NCBI RefSeq assembly: GCF_001468125.1
Contig: NZ_LNYT01000022.1
Span: forward strand, 270,160-334,159
DNA: 64,000 nt
Reading direction: 5' to 3'
DNA from: Legionella rubrilucens
Lineage (GTDB): Bacteria > Pseudomonadota > Gammaproteobacteria > Legionellales > Legionellaceae
Under the pieces are notes generated by a model. That model did not search any database. It was not told the origin of the DNA and saw only the letters and a program-made list of their open reading frames with translations. Below, one piece after another: positions 27,866 through 37,193 of the stretch. The first letter of the stretch is position 1; each line of letters opens with the position of its first letter. Position numbers and translations under genes: made by a program.

Positions 27866-28877
27866 TAATGTCGATACTTGAGCGTTTACCCAGGTGGATA
27901 AGGTTTTCCTTTAACCAATCATCAGCCAAATGACGCCCCAGGTCAAACAGGTGAAGGATAAACTCCCAATCGGTATTTAATTTACTGGCCACTGAATAAT
28001 TTTCCATTGCTTTATCTGCCCGTATGGCATGCATGTAGATCCGTTTCATGGTTTGGGCATACTCGTCTTTAATCCAGCCCTCATCAAGCATCTTGCTGAC
28101 AAAAGCGACCGCCCGCATTTCGCGCATCAGCGACGAATTAAAGCTCACCTCATTCATGCGGTTGATGATTTCCGAGGCTTTTTGCGGTAGTTTTTCACGC
28201 TGAATGGGATTGATGTGGATAATCAGAATATCGTTATGATGGGATTCGTAAATAAGAGGGAACAGGGCGGGATTTCCCATGTAACCCCCATCCCAATAAA
28301 AATCCTCCTTCACCTGAACCGCCTGAAAGAGAAAAGGCAGGCAGGAGGACGCCATGACGGCATCCAGGCCGATCTCTTCGTTTTGAAATACCTTGATTTT
28401 GCCGGTTCTGACATTGGTTGCACAAATAAACAGACGCAGGGCCTTGCTTTGACTGATTTGATTAAAATCGACCAGGGACTCCACAATGTCTCGCAAAGGA
28501 TTCACATTGCCGGGATTAAATTCGTAGGGAGAGAACAATTTGGTCATCATATCGAACAGAAAATAGCCCTGGGAGAATTCAGGGGTGATTCCCAGCCATT
28601 GCTCAAGCCAGGTGACCTTGACGGGGCTGAAGAAAACGCCGGCATCGCTTATTGTTTTCCAGAAATGGGCTAGTAAATCACGGGCTTCGTCAGGTCCTCC
28701 ATTGGCCATCCCCTGCGCCAGAATGACGGCATTCATTGCCCCGGCGCTGGTGGCTGAAATACAATCGATGTCAATTCTGCCGTCTTCAAGAAGCCTGTCC
28801 AACACCCCCCAGGCCAAGGCGCCGTGTGTACCGCCGCCCTGCAGGGCCAGATTAATTGTTTTTGCGTGTTTAGCCAT
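27852..28877 (-). CDS. Patatin-like phospholipase
   Basis: 341 residues from the ATG at 28877 (AGGGA 6 bases upstream; another ATG lies 6 bases earlier). The oxyanion loop is QGGGTHGALAWG, the nucleophile is S44 in ATSAGAMNA, and the aspartate is D196 in WDGGYMGNP, so the Ser-Asp dyad is complete. The usual G-x-S-x-G elbow reads A-T-S-A-G; the first Gly is Ala. Patatins hydrolyse phospholipids or other lipids. Legionella exports some (VipD family), but this one resembles widespread cytoplasmic proteobacterial members. It is first in the SulP/FecR/cyclase cluster. Confidence 0.88.
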   Translation of the reverse strand: MAKHAKTINLALQGGGTHGALAWGVLDRLLEDGRIDIDCISATSAGAMNAVILAQGMANGGPDEARDLLAHFWKTISDAGVFFSPVKVTWLEQWLGITPEFSQGYFLFDMMTKLFSPYEFNPGNVNPLRDIVESLVDFNQISQSKALRLFICATNVRTGKIKVFQNEEIGLDAVMASSCLPFLFQAVQVKEDFYWDGGYMGNPALFPLIYESHHNDILIIHINPIQREKLPQKASEIINRMNEVSFNSSLMREMRAVAFVSKMLDEGWIKDEYAQTMKRIYMHAIRADKAMENYSVASKLNTDWEFILHLFDLGRHLADDWLKENLIHLGKRSSIDINEYL

Positions 28878-29011
28878 AACCATTCCCTAGTTTCAATTAG
28901 CATAGGCAGAGTTGATCACACGCGTCAAGTCAGTGAAATGGCGTGGCTTGCTAATCGCCCTGGTCAACCTTTAAACTAAAACATCGTACACGGACGTGAA
29001 CAGGACGCACC

Positions 29012-29920
29012 ATGAAATACGCTAACCGGGATCCCTTAAAAAGCCTCGAGAGTCTGCACAGGCATTTATTACCCAAACGCCTGGCGTTGAAGCAGCTTTC
29101 AAATGAAGAACGTCAGGCGGTGAATGAAAGCCCCCTGGCCTCGTTTCTCTCGCTAAAAACCGAGGAATCAACACCTCATGGGCTTTTTAAGAGCGCCATG
29201 TTGCCCATCAAGGATATTTTGATGCTGCTTCAAGACAGCGTCCAGGGCAAATTCAATGATCACCTGCAGGAAGCGCTGAACAATGCTGAAATTGAAGTGG
29301 CCATCAAACCGCAAAATCCAGCCGACAGCGACAGCCGCAAAGCCCTGGAAATCAAAATCAGGGTCGTCGCCACAGCCATCGATAATTATGCCAATCTGTT
29401 GGCCATGGTGTTAGGGAATAAATCGCTGACGTCTGAGGATGAGGAAACCCTCCACCAGGCCCATAAAACGCTGAGTACCGCCACAGGCTATCTGCGCTCA
29501 ATTGAAATAAAATATGACCTCATGCAGTTAAGGGCATTCTGCAACCGATGGGTGAATGAACACCGCTTTAACTGTTTCGGTCTGTTTCAGGCGTTCTCTT
29601 CCTGGCACTCCTCGCAATACAATGCCCTGTTGCAATGGTTTGAAGACTTAACAACGCAACCCCTGTCGGAGTATGAACTGGTGGGCGGGATTTATTGCAT
29701 ACGGACTCAACTTGATTTGATCTCGAATAAAACGGAGCGTCACGCTTTTCGTGATGGGCTGGATACTCTGTTAGCGAAATACCATTACCCGCGCCATACC
29801 GATAAGGGTCATTATGACTATCTCCGTCCCTTTGTCAGCCGTGGTCCGCTGTTGAAACTTTCGTTGCCCAACCTCTTCCATTACCCTTCTCAGGATATCG
29901 TCATGGATTTAACCCTGTAA
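29012..29920 (+). CDS. Hypothetical protein, 302 aa
   Basis: Not recognised. It is soluble, helical and without signal or membrane segments. The N-terminal part is rich in charged and Leu residues (residues 1-180 perhaps a helical bundle). The C-terminal part has several aromatic and His residues (KYHYPRHTDKGHYDYLRPF). AGGA precedes the ATG. The last 12 bases overlap the end of the convergent rlmB. A Legionella-restricted protein, possibly an effector, is plausible but unproven. Confidence 0.6.
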   Translation: MKYANRDPLKSLESLHRHLLPKRLALKQLSNEERQAVNESPLASFLSLKTEESTPHGLFKSAMLPIKDILMLLQDSVQGKFNDHLQEALNNAEIEVAIKPQNPADSDSRKALEIKIRVVATAIDNYANLLAMVLGNKSLTSEDEETLHQAHKTLSTATGYLRSIEIKYDLMQLRAFCNRWVNEHRFNCFGLFQAFSSWHSSQYNALLQWFEDLTTQPLSEYELVGGIYCIRTQLDLISNKTERHAFRDGLDTLLAKYHYPRHTDKGHYDYLRPFVSRGPLLKLSLPNLFHYPSQDIVMDLTL

Positions 29921-30661
29921 GCCGCCCTGGCGCTGACGAACTGCTTCATAAAGGGAAATGCCTGTAGCCACCGAAACATTTAAACTCTCAACACTGCCCA
30001 GCATGGGCAGTGAAAAAAGCCCGTCGCAATGCTCTCGCGTCAGCCGTCTTAAGCCATCGCCTTCCGCCCCCATGACCAGTGCAATGGACGAACGGCAGTC
30101 GAGTTGATAAAGGCTTTGAGACGCCTCACCGGCGGCACCATAAATCCAGACCCCTTCCTGTTTGATGATTTCCATTGCCCGGACCAGATTCGTCACTCGA
30201 ACCAGGGGAACTGACTCCGCCGCGCCGCAGGCCACCTTACTGACGGCCGGCGTGATGCTGGCGCTTTTGTCTTTGGGAATCATGACAAAACGAACCCCGG
30301 CCGCATCGGCTGAGCGTAAACAGGCGCCCAGATTGTGCGGATCGGTTACGCCGTCTAAAATCAGGATGAGCGCGGGTGACTGGTTTGCTGACAACAGGTC
30401 CTTCAAATCGCTCTCATTAAAATCGCGCACGGGAGCAGCTTCCGCCACGATGCCTTGATGGGTAAAGGCTTGAAAGCGCTGATTCATCGTTTGCTGATTT
30501 AATTTGTCCACAGCGACATGCCGGCGCTCGGCCAATTCCAGAATGGCTTGTATTTTTTGATCCAGGCGCTCCTGATTCACATACAGTTTTTTAATGGTGC
30601 GATAGGGATTGCCTAACAGGGCTTTGACTGCATGCAGGCCGTAGACATACTGCTCACTCAT
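29909..30661 (-). CDS. rlmB: 23S rRNA (guanosine-2251-2'-O)-methyltransferase
   Basis: 250-residue SpoU/TrmH (SPOUT) methyltransferase. An N-terminal RNA-binding domain begins MSEQYVYGLHAVKALL. The SPOUT motifs are ILDGVTDPHNLGACLRSADA, ALVMGAEGDGLRRL and SLNVSVATGISLYEA. It modifies G2251 in the ribosomal P loop. The start at 30661 gives the family N-terminus and overlaps the end of rnr, as in the E. coli rnr-rlmB operon. Confidence 0.96.
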   Translation of the reverse strand: MSEQYVYGLHAVKALLGNPYRTIKKLYVNQERLDQKIQAILELAERRHVAVDKLNQQTMNQRFQAFTHQGIVAEAAPVRDFNESDLKDLLSANQSPALILILDGVTDPHNLGACLRSADAAGVRFVMIPKDKSASITPAVSKVACGAAESVPLVRVTNLVRAMEIIKQEGVWIYGAAGEASQSLYQLDCRSSIALVMGAEGDGLRRLTREHCDGLFSLPMLGSVESLNVSVATGISLYEAVRQRQGGLQG

Positions 30662-32834
30662 GATCATTCTCTGACTCTACCGGCTCAAAATCAATTTTAC
30701 GTTCGTCGAGGTCCACCCGCGCCACCAGGACTTTCATTTTATCGCCCAGACGATACACCTGCCCCCCGCGCTCACCGACGAGGCGGTGTTTGACGGCATC
30801 AAAGGCATAATAGTCATTGCGCAGCGACGTCACATGGACTAATCCTTCGACGTAGATTTCATCGAGTTCCACAAAAATACCAAACCCGGTTACGGCTGAA
30901 ATGGTGCCCTTAAAGACCTGTCCAAGCTTGTCCTGCATGTACTCACATTTCAACCAGGCAACCACTTCGCGTGTGGCTTCATCGGCCCGCCGCTCAGTGG
31001 CTGAACAATGCCGGCCCAGTCGATTCATGTCGTCTTCGCTGTAACTGAATTGATCAGCCACATGATTATCGATCAGGTGACCGATGGCGCGATGGATTAA
31101 TAAATCCGGATAGCGGCGAATGGGTGAGGTAAAGTGGGTATAGGCTGAATAAGCCAGACCAAAATGACCATCGTTACTTTCGTGGTATTGCGCCTGCTTG
31201 AGCGAGCGCAGCATGACGGTTTCGATCAGGTGTTTTTCCGGTCTGTTGGCAATCATGCCCATGGTTTTTTGAAAATCCTTGGGATGCGGTTTCTTCCCCC
31301 CACCCAGGGTCAGGCCCAATTCACCCAGGAACTGGCGAAGCGCCATGATCTTGTCTTCTTCAGGCACCGGGTGAACACGGTAAAGAACAGAGATGGATGC
31401 TTTTTCAAGAAAGCGTGCCACAGCGACGTTGGCCGCCAGCATGCACTCCTCGATCAGTCGATGGGCATCGTTTCTTATGACCGGAAGAATACGTTGAATT
31501 TTACGGTTCTCATCGAATTCGATCCGGGTTTCAGTCGTGTCAAAATCAATAGCGCCGCGGACTTTGCGCGCCTTGTGCAGCACATCGTACAGCTCGTACA
31601 GCGACGTCAGCATCGGTTGCAGCGACTGGTATTGCGGATCGATGGTGTTGCTTTCCATCCATCGCCCCACCTGGGTATAGGTTAACCGGGCCTGGGAGTG
31701 GAATACCGCCCGATAAAAACGGCTGCGGGTAATTTTTCCTTCCGCACTGATGGACATCTCAGCAACCATGCAGAGTCTGTCAACTTTGGGGTTGAGCGAG
31801 CAAATGCCATTGGATAAGGCCTCAGGCAGCATCGGCACGACTTTTCCCGGGAAATAAACCGAATTGCCGCGATTCGCTGCTTCCTTGTCCAACTCAGAAT
31901 CCTTGGGCACGTAATGACTGACATCGGCAATGGCGACATACAATTGGTAGCCTTTTCCTTTTTTGTAACAATACACCGCGTCGTCAAAATCCTTGGCGTC
32001 TTCACCATCAATGGTTACAAAAGGCAAATCCCGTAAATCCGTGCGGCCCTTTAAATCGTCTTCTTTGACCTGCATGGGGATTTTAGCCACTTCCGTCAGC
32101 ACCTCCTCCGGCCAGGAGGCAGGAATGCCATGGGCATGAATAGCGACTTCAATTTCCATCCCCGGCGCCATGTGCTCGCCAAGGATATGGATAATTTTAC
32201 CTATGGGCTGATTGCGTTTGGTGGGAAAGGCGATGATTTCGGCTAACACAATCTGACCATTGCGGGCGTCTGCCGCAAATTCGATAGGAATGGAGATATC
32301 CTGTGTCAGACGTTTGTTATCAGGGATTAGAAAGCCAACCCCGTGTTCGGTAAAAAACCGACCGACAACATTGGTGTTGGCGTGTTCGACGACTTCATGG
32401 ATTTTAGCTTCCGGCCGTCCGCGGCGATCAACACCGCTTTGGTAGGCAAGCACCACATCCCCGTGCATGACTTCGCGCATGTCCTTGGCCGAGACTACCA
32501 TGTCATCACTGCCGTCATCAGGAATAAAGAAACCGTAGCCGTCAGGATGCCCCTGAATGGTACCGCGTTGCAGGTTGATGCGTCCAAGCAGGCAGAAGCG
32601 GCCTCGCCGATCCTGCATGATCTGCCCATCCCGCACCATGGCCTTTAAGCGAAAGCCCAAGGCCTCCTGCTCCTGCTCCTCAATCTCGAGTTTATCAATC
32701 AACTGATTTCGAGACATGGGACGTCCGTATTCTTCCAGTACTTGCATAATCCATTCACGGCTTGGAATGGGCAGCTTGTATTTTTCCTTTTCCCTCTTAT
32801 AGTGGGGATCTTTGCGTTTCTTACTCACAGTCAC
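30654..32834 (-). CDS. rnr: Ribonuclease R
   Basis: 726-residue 3'-5' exoribonuclease of the RNB family. Order: N-terminal helix-turn-helix and cold-shock domains (GHPDGYGFFIPDDG), the RNB domain with GEDAKDFDDAVYC aspartates, the SPIRRYPDLLIHRAI motif, and an S1 domain near the C-terminus (GTISAVTGFGIFVELDEIYVEGLV). It degrades structured RNA and acts in rRNA quality control. It is slightly shorter than the E. coli protein because the Lys-rich C-terminal tail is missing. Confidence 0.96.
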   Translation of the reverse strand: MTVSKKRKDPHYKREKEKYKLPIPSREWIMQVLEEYGRPMSRNQLIDKLEIEEQEQEALGFRLKAMVRDGQIMQDRRGRFCLLGRINLQRGTIQGHPDGYGFFIPDDGSDDMVVSAKDMREVMHGDVVLAYQSGVDRRGRPEAKIHEVVEHANTNVVGRFFTEHGVGFLIPDNKRLTQDISIPIEFAADARNGQIVLAEIIAFPTKRNQPIGKIIHILGEHMAPGMEIEVAIHAHGIPASWPEEVLTEVAKIPMQVKEDDLKGRTDLRDLPFVTIDGEDAKDFDDAVYCYKKGKGYQLYVAIADVSHYVPKDSELDKEAANRGNSVYFPGKVVPMLPEALSNGICSLNPKVDRLCMVAEMSISAEGKITRSRFYRAVFHSQARLTYTQVGRWMESNTIDPQYQSLQPMLTSLYELYDVLHKARKVRGAIDFDTTETRIEFDENRKIQRILPVIRNDAHRLIEECMLAANVAVARFLEKASISVLYRVHPVPEEDKIMALRQFLGELGLTLGGGKKPHPKDFQKTMGMIANRPEKHLIETVMLRSLKQAQYHESNDGHFGLAYSAYTHFTSPIRRYPDLLIHRAIGHLIDNHVADQFSYSEDDMNRLGRHCSATERRADEATREVVAWLKCEYMQDKLGQVFKGTISAVTGFGIFVELDEIYVEGLVHVTSLRNDYYAFDAVKHRLVGERGGQVYRLGDKMKVLVARVDLDERKIDFEPVESENDHE

Positions 32835-32870
32835 CTGTCTTTATACTAAGTCCTTACAGTCTATCACTGA

Positions 32871-33335
32871 TTAGGACGAAGGGGGTAATCCAAATCCATT
32901 TCCGCCCAAATGCGTCAACAACGCCGAAAGCGTCATGTCTTCACCGGCCCAAAACGTGCCGCTCGATTGTGCAGGCATCGTCACTACCGGCCATTGGCAG
33001 ACTGCAATCGCACCGGTGCAGGGAATTTGCTGCTCATGCCCCGGTTTCGATTCGATGCAGCTTAATTCAAAGGCTTCCTTATCCAACGCCAGAGCCGACC
33101 ATTTATCACTTTGTAAACGACTGCTCCACCCGGCGCTTGCACTCGGATCGGAAACCGGATGGGTAATCCAGAGATCGTTTTTAGATAAATTATGAATCAA
33201 AATCAGCAATGGTTTTTTTGCCGACAACATCACGGATTCACCCTGAACCGCCACAGGCTGACACGAGGCAGGGGCTTTTTCTTCCGCTTTCACCGCGGCT
33301 GAAACGAGCATTAACAGGGCTAACAGATACTTCAT
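32871..33335 (-). CDS. Small secreted protein with four cysteines
   Basis: 154 residues. The signal peptide ends near VKAEE. The mature domain is about 135 residues with four Cys (ASCQP, ELSCIES, IPCTGA, AVCQW), likely two disulfides in the periplasm, and strand-rich sequence (LLILIHNLSKNDLWITH). No family recognised with confidence. It lies between rnr and the divergent binding-protein gene. A ribosome site (AGGAG) precedes the ATG. Confidence 0.6.
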   Translation of the reverse strand: MKYLLALLMLVSAAVKAEEKAPASCQPVAVQGESVMLSAKKPLLILIHNLSKNDLWITHPVSDPSASAGWSSRLQSDKWSALALDKEAFELSCIESKPGHEQQIPCTGAIAVCQWPVVTMPAQSSGTFWAGEDMTLSALLTHLGGNGFGLPPSS

Positions 33336-33436
33336 GGGGTGCTCCTCTTGGATACGCTTAAAATTTGCATGTAAGCTAACTTGGCAATCCGGTACAAGTA
33401 AAGTAGTCTTGAGTAAAAAAATTCAGGAAATTGAGC

Positions 33437-34171
33437 GTGCGCTTCCTTGCAAAGCTGTTTTTAGTGTTACTCAGCGTCAGTGTTTATGCCCAGACCATCC
33501 GGGTGGGCACCGGCTTGTACGCGCCTCCCTTTGAAATGCAGGCCGACAGACAAAAGAACATGTATGGCTTTGACATTGAGCTCATGCAGGAAATTTGTCA
33601 GCGTGCGGGCTGGCGTTGTCAATTTAAAGGAATGCTCTTTGAACAGTTATTCACTGAACTGAAAGACAACACCATCGATTTGGCGATCAGTGCCATCAGC
33701 ATTACCAGCGAGCGTCAGAAACAGTTCCTCTTCAGCCTGCCTTACATGGCCAGCGGTGCTCAGTTTCTGACCAAAAGCCAATCGCCCATTAATACCATCC
33801 TGGATATCCGCAATCAGCACGTCGGCATTGAACGGGGTACCATCTTTAAACAAATGCTTCAGGCGCAATACCAGGATGCCATCGACATCAGCGAATATGC
33901 TACGCAGCAGGATGTCTTAAACGCATTAAGCAATGACGATGTCGATGCGGTCCTGATCGATACCGGTGCCGCCCAATACTGGGTAGTCAATAACAGCGGC
34001 TTGTTTAAAGCCGTCGGCGAAAGCCTGCCCGTTGGCATAGGCTATGGCATCATGGCCAACCAAAACCGCCAGGATTTAATTGAAACGGTCAACAGGCAAT
34101 TGCTGGCCATGGAAAACGACGGCGCGTACCTTAAACTGTACTCCCGCTACTTTGGAACCCTGAGTTTGTAG
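33437..34171 (+). CDS. Periplasmic amino-acid-binding protein (ArtJ/HisJ type)
   Basis: 244 residues from a GTG at 33437, chosen for AGGA 8 bases upstream; a TTG six bases earlier is too close to that site. The signal peptide ends near VYAQT. The SBP_bac_3 fold is shown by IRVGTGLYAPPFEM, GFDIELMQEICQRAG, ISAISITSERQKQFLFSLPYM and the closing NDGAYLKLYSRYFG. It probably binds arginine or another polar amino acid. No permease or ATPase gene is adjacent, so its transporter partners must be encoded elsewhere. Confidence 0.88.
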   Translation: MRFLAKLFLVLLSVSVYAQTIRVGTGLYAPPFEMQADRQKNMYGFDIELMQEICQRAGWRCQFKGMLFEQLFTELKDNTIDLAISAISITSERQKQFLFSLPYMASGAQFLTKSQSPINTILDIRNQHVGIERGTIFKQMLQAQYQDAIDISEYATQQDVLNALSNDDVDAVLIDTGAAQYWVVNNSGLFKAVGESLPVGIGYGIMANQNRQDLIETVNRQLLAMENDGAYLKLYSRYFGTLSL

Positions 34172-34235
34172 TTCTGTAAGTACAACACGGGCTTTAAGTC
34201 ATGGTACACTAGGCCTTTTGCCAGGGTCAGACTTC

Positions 34236-34820
34236 ATGAATACCTTAGTTGAGTCAATTAAAAAGTTACATCATCATCGCATTATTGAATGGAAACAGCA
34301 GGGCATAAACACCAGTGAAGAAGGCTTTCTGGGCCTGGTGGAACAAAACCACGCGTTTAATTATCAGTTGTGGCATGCTGAAGATCGGGCACGGCGTGAC
34401 GACATGGGTTTTGAATTCGTTTACAAGGCCAAACGCGAAATTGATTATTGCAACCAGCAGCGCAACGATCGCATGGAAGCCATGGATCAATGGCTTTATC
34501 AGCAATTAGAGCCTCAGGCCCCTGATGCCTGCCCGGTTCACTCGGAAACACCCGGCATGATGATTGACCGTCTCTCTATTCTGGCGCTCAAGGCTTACCA
34601 TATGCAGGCGCAGACAGAACGATCCGATGTTGACGAATCCCATCGTCAAACCTGTCAGCGCAAATTACAGACCATCCATGCGCAGCAACAGCAGTTATTG
34701 TCCTGCTTAACGCAATTACTGGATGAAGTTAAAAAGAAACAGCGTACCTTCAGGGTCTATCATCAATTCAAAATGTATAATGATCCTAGTTTAAACCCGG
34801 AGATATATCGAAATCGTTGA
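34236..34820 (+). CDS. DUF4254-family protein
   Basis: 194 residues. Residues about 30-110 match my recollection of DUF4254: an NYQLWHAEDRARRDDMG stretch, KREIDYCNQQRNDRMEAMDQWL, then MMIDRLSILALKAYHM. It is all-helical and of unknown function, often near glycan or sugar genes in other bacteria. Here it follows the binding-protein gene and ends in a 35-base tail-to-tail overlap with the membrane protein gene. The ATG at 34236 is preferred over a TTG at 34218; the ribosome site is only moderate. Confidence 0.7.
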   Translation: MNTLVESIKKLHHHRIIEWKQQGINTSEEGFLGLVEQNHAFNYQLWHAEDRARRDDMGFEFVYKAKREIDYCNQQRNDRMEAMDQWLYQQLEPQAPDACPVHSETPGMMIDRLSILALKAYHMQAQTERSDVDESHRQTCQRKLQTIHAQQQQLLSCLTQLLDEVKKKQRTFRVYHQFKMYNDPSLNPEIYRNR

Positions 34821-36777
34821 AATGGGCTGGTTGTGAGGAAATACGACGAGGGATTGCGATAGGTTTGGATTGAGCAGGGGTGAAAAAGCCGGGCCAGGAA
34901 GAGGTAAGATTAGAACGGGAACCAAATTTTTGCACCGGCGGATTTGGTTCCCGTCGCGACGAATCGGTCGAGAGGATCTCCATACCGGGTGCGTCGTTTT
35001 CCTCATCCGATACCCCATCTTCATTGATCAGCAGCGGTGAGGCGGAGGGCTCTTCACTTTCTGTCTCTTTAATCAAAGGCATTTGATCCAGCGGCGGGCG
35101 GCCAAAGCCGCGTGCCAGCGCCCTTAAGGCCAGAACAGCGGCATAAAACAGGGACATGACAGCACTCACGCCAAGCATCACTGGCGTATCCTGATAATGC
35201 CCCTTGTCATTCATTTCCTGCAGGGGATTCATGGAATAATCCACCGCCTTGGAGCCTTTCCCTAAACCGGAAAAGAAGGAGCGAACCACTTCAAACCACT
35301 CCTGAAAAAAGAACTGGGGCGAATAATCCAGGGTCAACCCGCTGTGAATGGCACTTTTTACTTCCTCATTGACATTCATTTCCTGAGCGGAATTTTTGAT
35401 ATCCTTAATCTTTTCGAGCATCTCGGCAAGCGGCTCATAAGGCTTCTCGCGTTCCTTCAAGGTCTGATGATGACGCCAGGTCTGGACGAGGGATTGGCTG
35501 ATGAAGCCAATCAGTAAAGCCATCCCAAGGCCTGCTCCCAGAATTAACAGCAACGGTGGAAAAGGGGCTGAGGCCAGAACAAACACCGTGCCTAAGGTAA
35601 ATAAAATACTGGTTACGGCGCTAAAAGCGGCCAGGCCATTTTTAGCTCCGGCTAAAAATGCGGACGTATAGGACAAGGTAAGTAAGGACTGCAATTCCTC
35701 CCGCTTGCCTTCAAATTCCTGTTTGATCTGGTGAATTTGGCGTGAAACTGCACTGCGTTTTTCTTCCAGTTCCTGAATGGCCTCGTAATTTTGTTCGGTA
35801 GGAGCAAATTTGGATAACTCAATAGAAAGCCGCTGCAACTTGTTCAGCAAATCAATGATTTCCTGGCCATGCTCTTTACTGTAAAGCGCCAGTTCAACTT
35901 TCGCCTGGGCTATCAGCAGCTTCTTTTGAAAATCATATTCCTCATAAATACGAGTGGCCACGCAGATGAGTGAGAACACTATGCAAAAGACAGACAGGGT
36001 AACAAAGACCGGCCAGGCGGTCGGGGCTAAAAAGAGTATACCCACGTACAGATAGAGGCTGTCGATGGCCCCTCCCAGAGCCGCTGAAAACAAAGCGGCA
36101 CGACGGGTATTCAGAGTCTGACGCTGTATTTTTTCCCGCAGCAGCTGACACTCTTCCTTGCTTAAAAATTCCGCATTTTGAATCTCTTCCAGCACAAGCT
36201 TGTTATTTTTCATCATGTCTTTGCGCTGGCTCAGCATGTAGCGGAACCATAAGCGGTTGGCTATGGCAATGCCGCCAAGCACCAAAGCCAGGGGCAACAT
36301 GAGGAAATTAAGATTAGTTCCGCCCAGCACATTCAGCATCTGAATGGTACTGCGTACCCCTTTATAGGCATTTTTTAACCCTTTCATGGTATCGCGGCAG
36401 TAAGGCCAAACAACCGCAATGAAACGTTTTAATTTGTCGGGGTTGTCATCAAAATGGGTAGCCAGCATGGCGAAAACAATGAGGGTAATGGATTCTGTTG
36501 CAGCGACAGCGATACCAGCAGGAGACATCAGCCATTCATGCATGACATCCGAAGAAGACCGGTCACTGTTGGTTAAGGCAACATCAAAGAAATATTTAAG
36601 CGTACTATAGGAAAGATTCCAGCCGTCAAGGCAAGCATAAGCCAGGTATATTTTACCGTTCGTATGCAGCCATTTGGCCATTAACCGGCTTTGCGCATCC
36701 ATTCTGCCAGCAATCAGGTAAACAGTTTCATCCGGATCGTTTTGGGTATCAGCAGTTTTGGGATTAACCTCGGTCAT
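34786..36777 (-). CDS. Large multi-pass membrane protein, candidate effector
   Basis: 663 residues, no family recognised. Several hydrophobic hairpins are visible (about 88-110, 155-175, 230-275, 365-425, 535-560), separated by a charged coiled-coil stretch (about 275-355). It ends in a long disordered tail rich in Ser, Pro and acidic residues (ESEEPSASPLL, SDEENDAPG). There is no signal peptide. Hydrophobic pairs plus coiled coil and a polar C-terminal tail are common in Dot/Icm substrates. The 3' end overlaps the DUF4254 gene. Confidence 0.6.
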   Translation of the reverse strand: MTEVNPKTADTQNDPDETVYLIAGRMDAQSRLMAKWLHTNGKIYLAYACLDGWNLSYSTLKYFFDVALTNSDRSSSDVMHEWLMSPAGIAVAATESITLIVFAMLATHFDDNPDKLKRFIAVVWPYCRDTMKGLKNAYKGVRSTIQMLNVLGGTNLNFLMLPLALVLGGIAIANRLWFRYMLSQRKDMMKNNKLVLEEIQNAEFLSKEECQLLREKIQRQTLNTRRAALFSAALGGAIDSLYLYVGILFLAPTAWPVFVTLSVFCIVFSLICVATRIYEEYDFQKKLLIAQAKVELALYSKEHGQEIIDLLNKLQRLSIELSKFAPTEQNYEAIQELEEKRSAVSRQIHQIKQEFEGKREELQSLLTLSYTSAFLAGAKNGLAAFSAVTSILFTLGTVFVLASAPFPPLLLILGAGLGMALLIGFISQSLVQTWRHHQTLKEREKPYEPLAEMLEKIKDIKNSAQEMNVNEEVKSAIHSGLTLDYSPQFFFQEWFEVVRSFFSGLGKGSKAVDYSMNPLQEMNDKGHYQDTPVMLGVSAVMSLFYAAVLALRALARGFGRPPLDQMPLIKETESEEPSASPLLINEDGVSDEENDAPGMEILSTDSSRREPNPPVQKFGSRSNLTSSWPGFFTPAQSKPIAIPRRISSQPAHFNDFDISPGLN

Positions 36778-37193
36778 GCTTATTTAGTCTGTGCATTGCC
36801 AAAGATGCGCGCATTCTACCGAAATCATGCGTTTTTGACAAGAAAATTCGCACACTGACTCAAAAAAAGTCAAAAATGCCGACACCATTGCGTATTTTAC
36901 CACAAGAAAAATCAATAGTCCTATTACTTTTCATTAATTCAACAGCAATGACTGGCTTGCCAAGCCGGCAAAAATTGAGTATAAAGAGAATTGTTTGCCA
37001 TTTATTTAATCAAACCATAATGTTTATAAGCCAATTCACACTCCGTTCTGCTTCTTCTCCCGTCAACGCGTCACCGCGTTGCGTCGTCCATGACTTGGCC
37101 TCCTGCGTTTCTCCTGTGGTGAATGTGGCCGCCTAGGCCCTCTACTTTCCCCTCATTCAGACTGCCCATTAACCCCTTAGAGGAATCGCTTTT
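36778..37193. other. Intergenic region before brnQ, possible short leader ORF
   Basis: 416 bases between divergent genes. A 38-codon frame (ATG 37020 to TAG 37136) on the + strand is rich in Val (7) and Ser and lies just before brnQ. It could be a leader peptide, but no terminator/antiterminator follows and its ribosome site is weak. No RNA gene or repeat seen. The rest is AT-rich. Confidence 0.3.

Noticed and set aside
36876-37136. 86-codon + strand frame before brnQ
   Set aside because: No ribosome site, and the upstream half looks non-coding. Only the short 3' part is kept as a possible leader.
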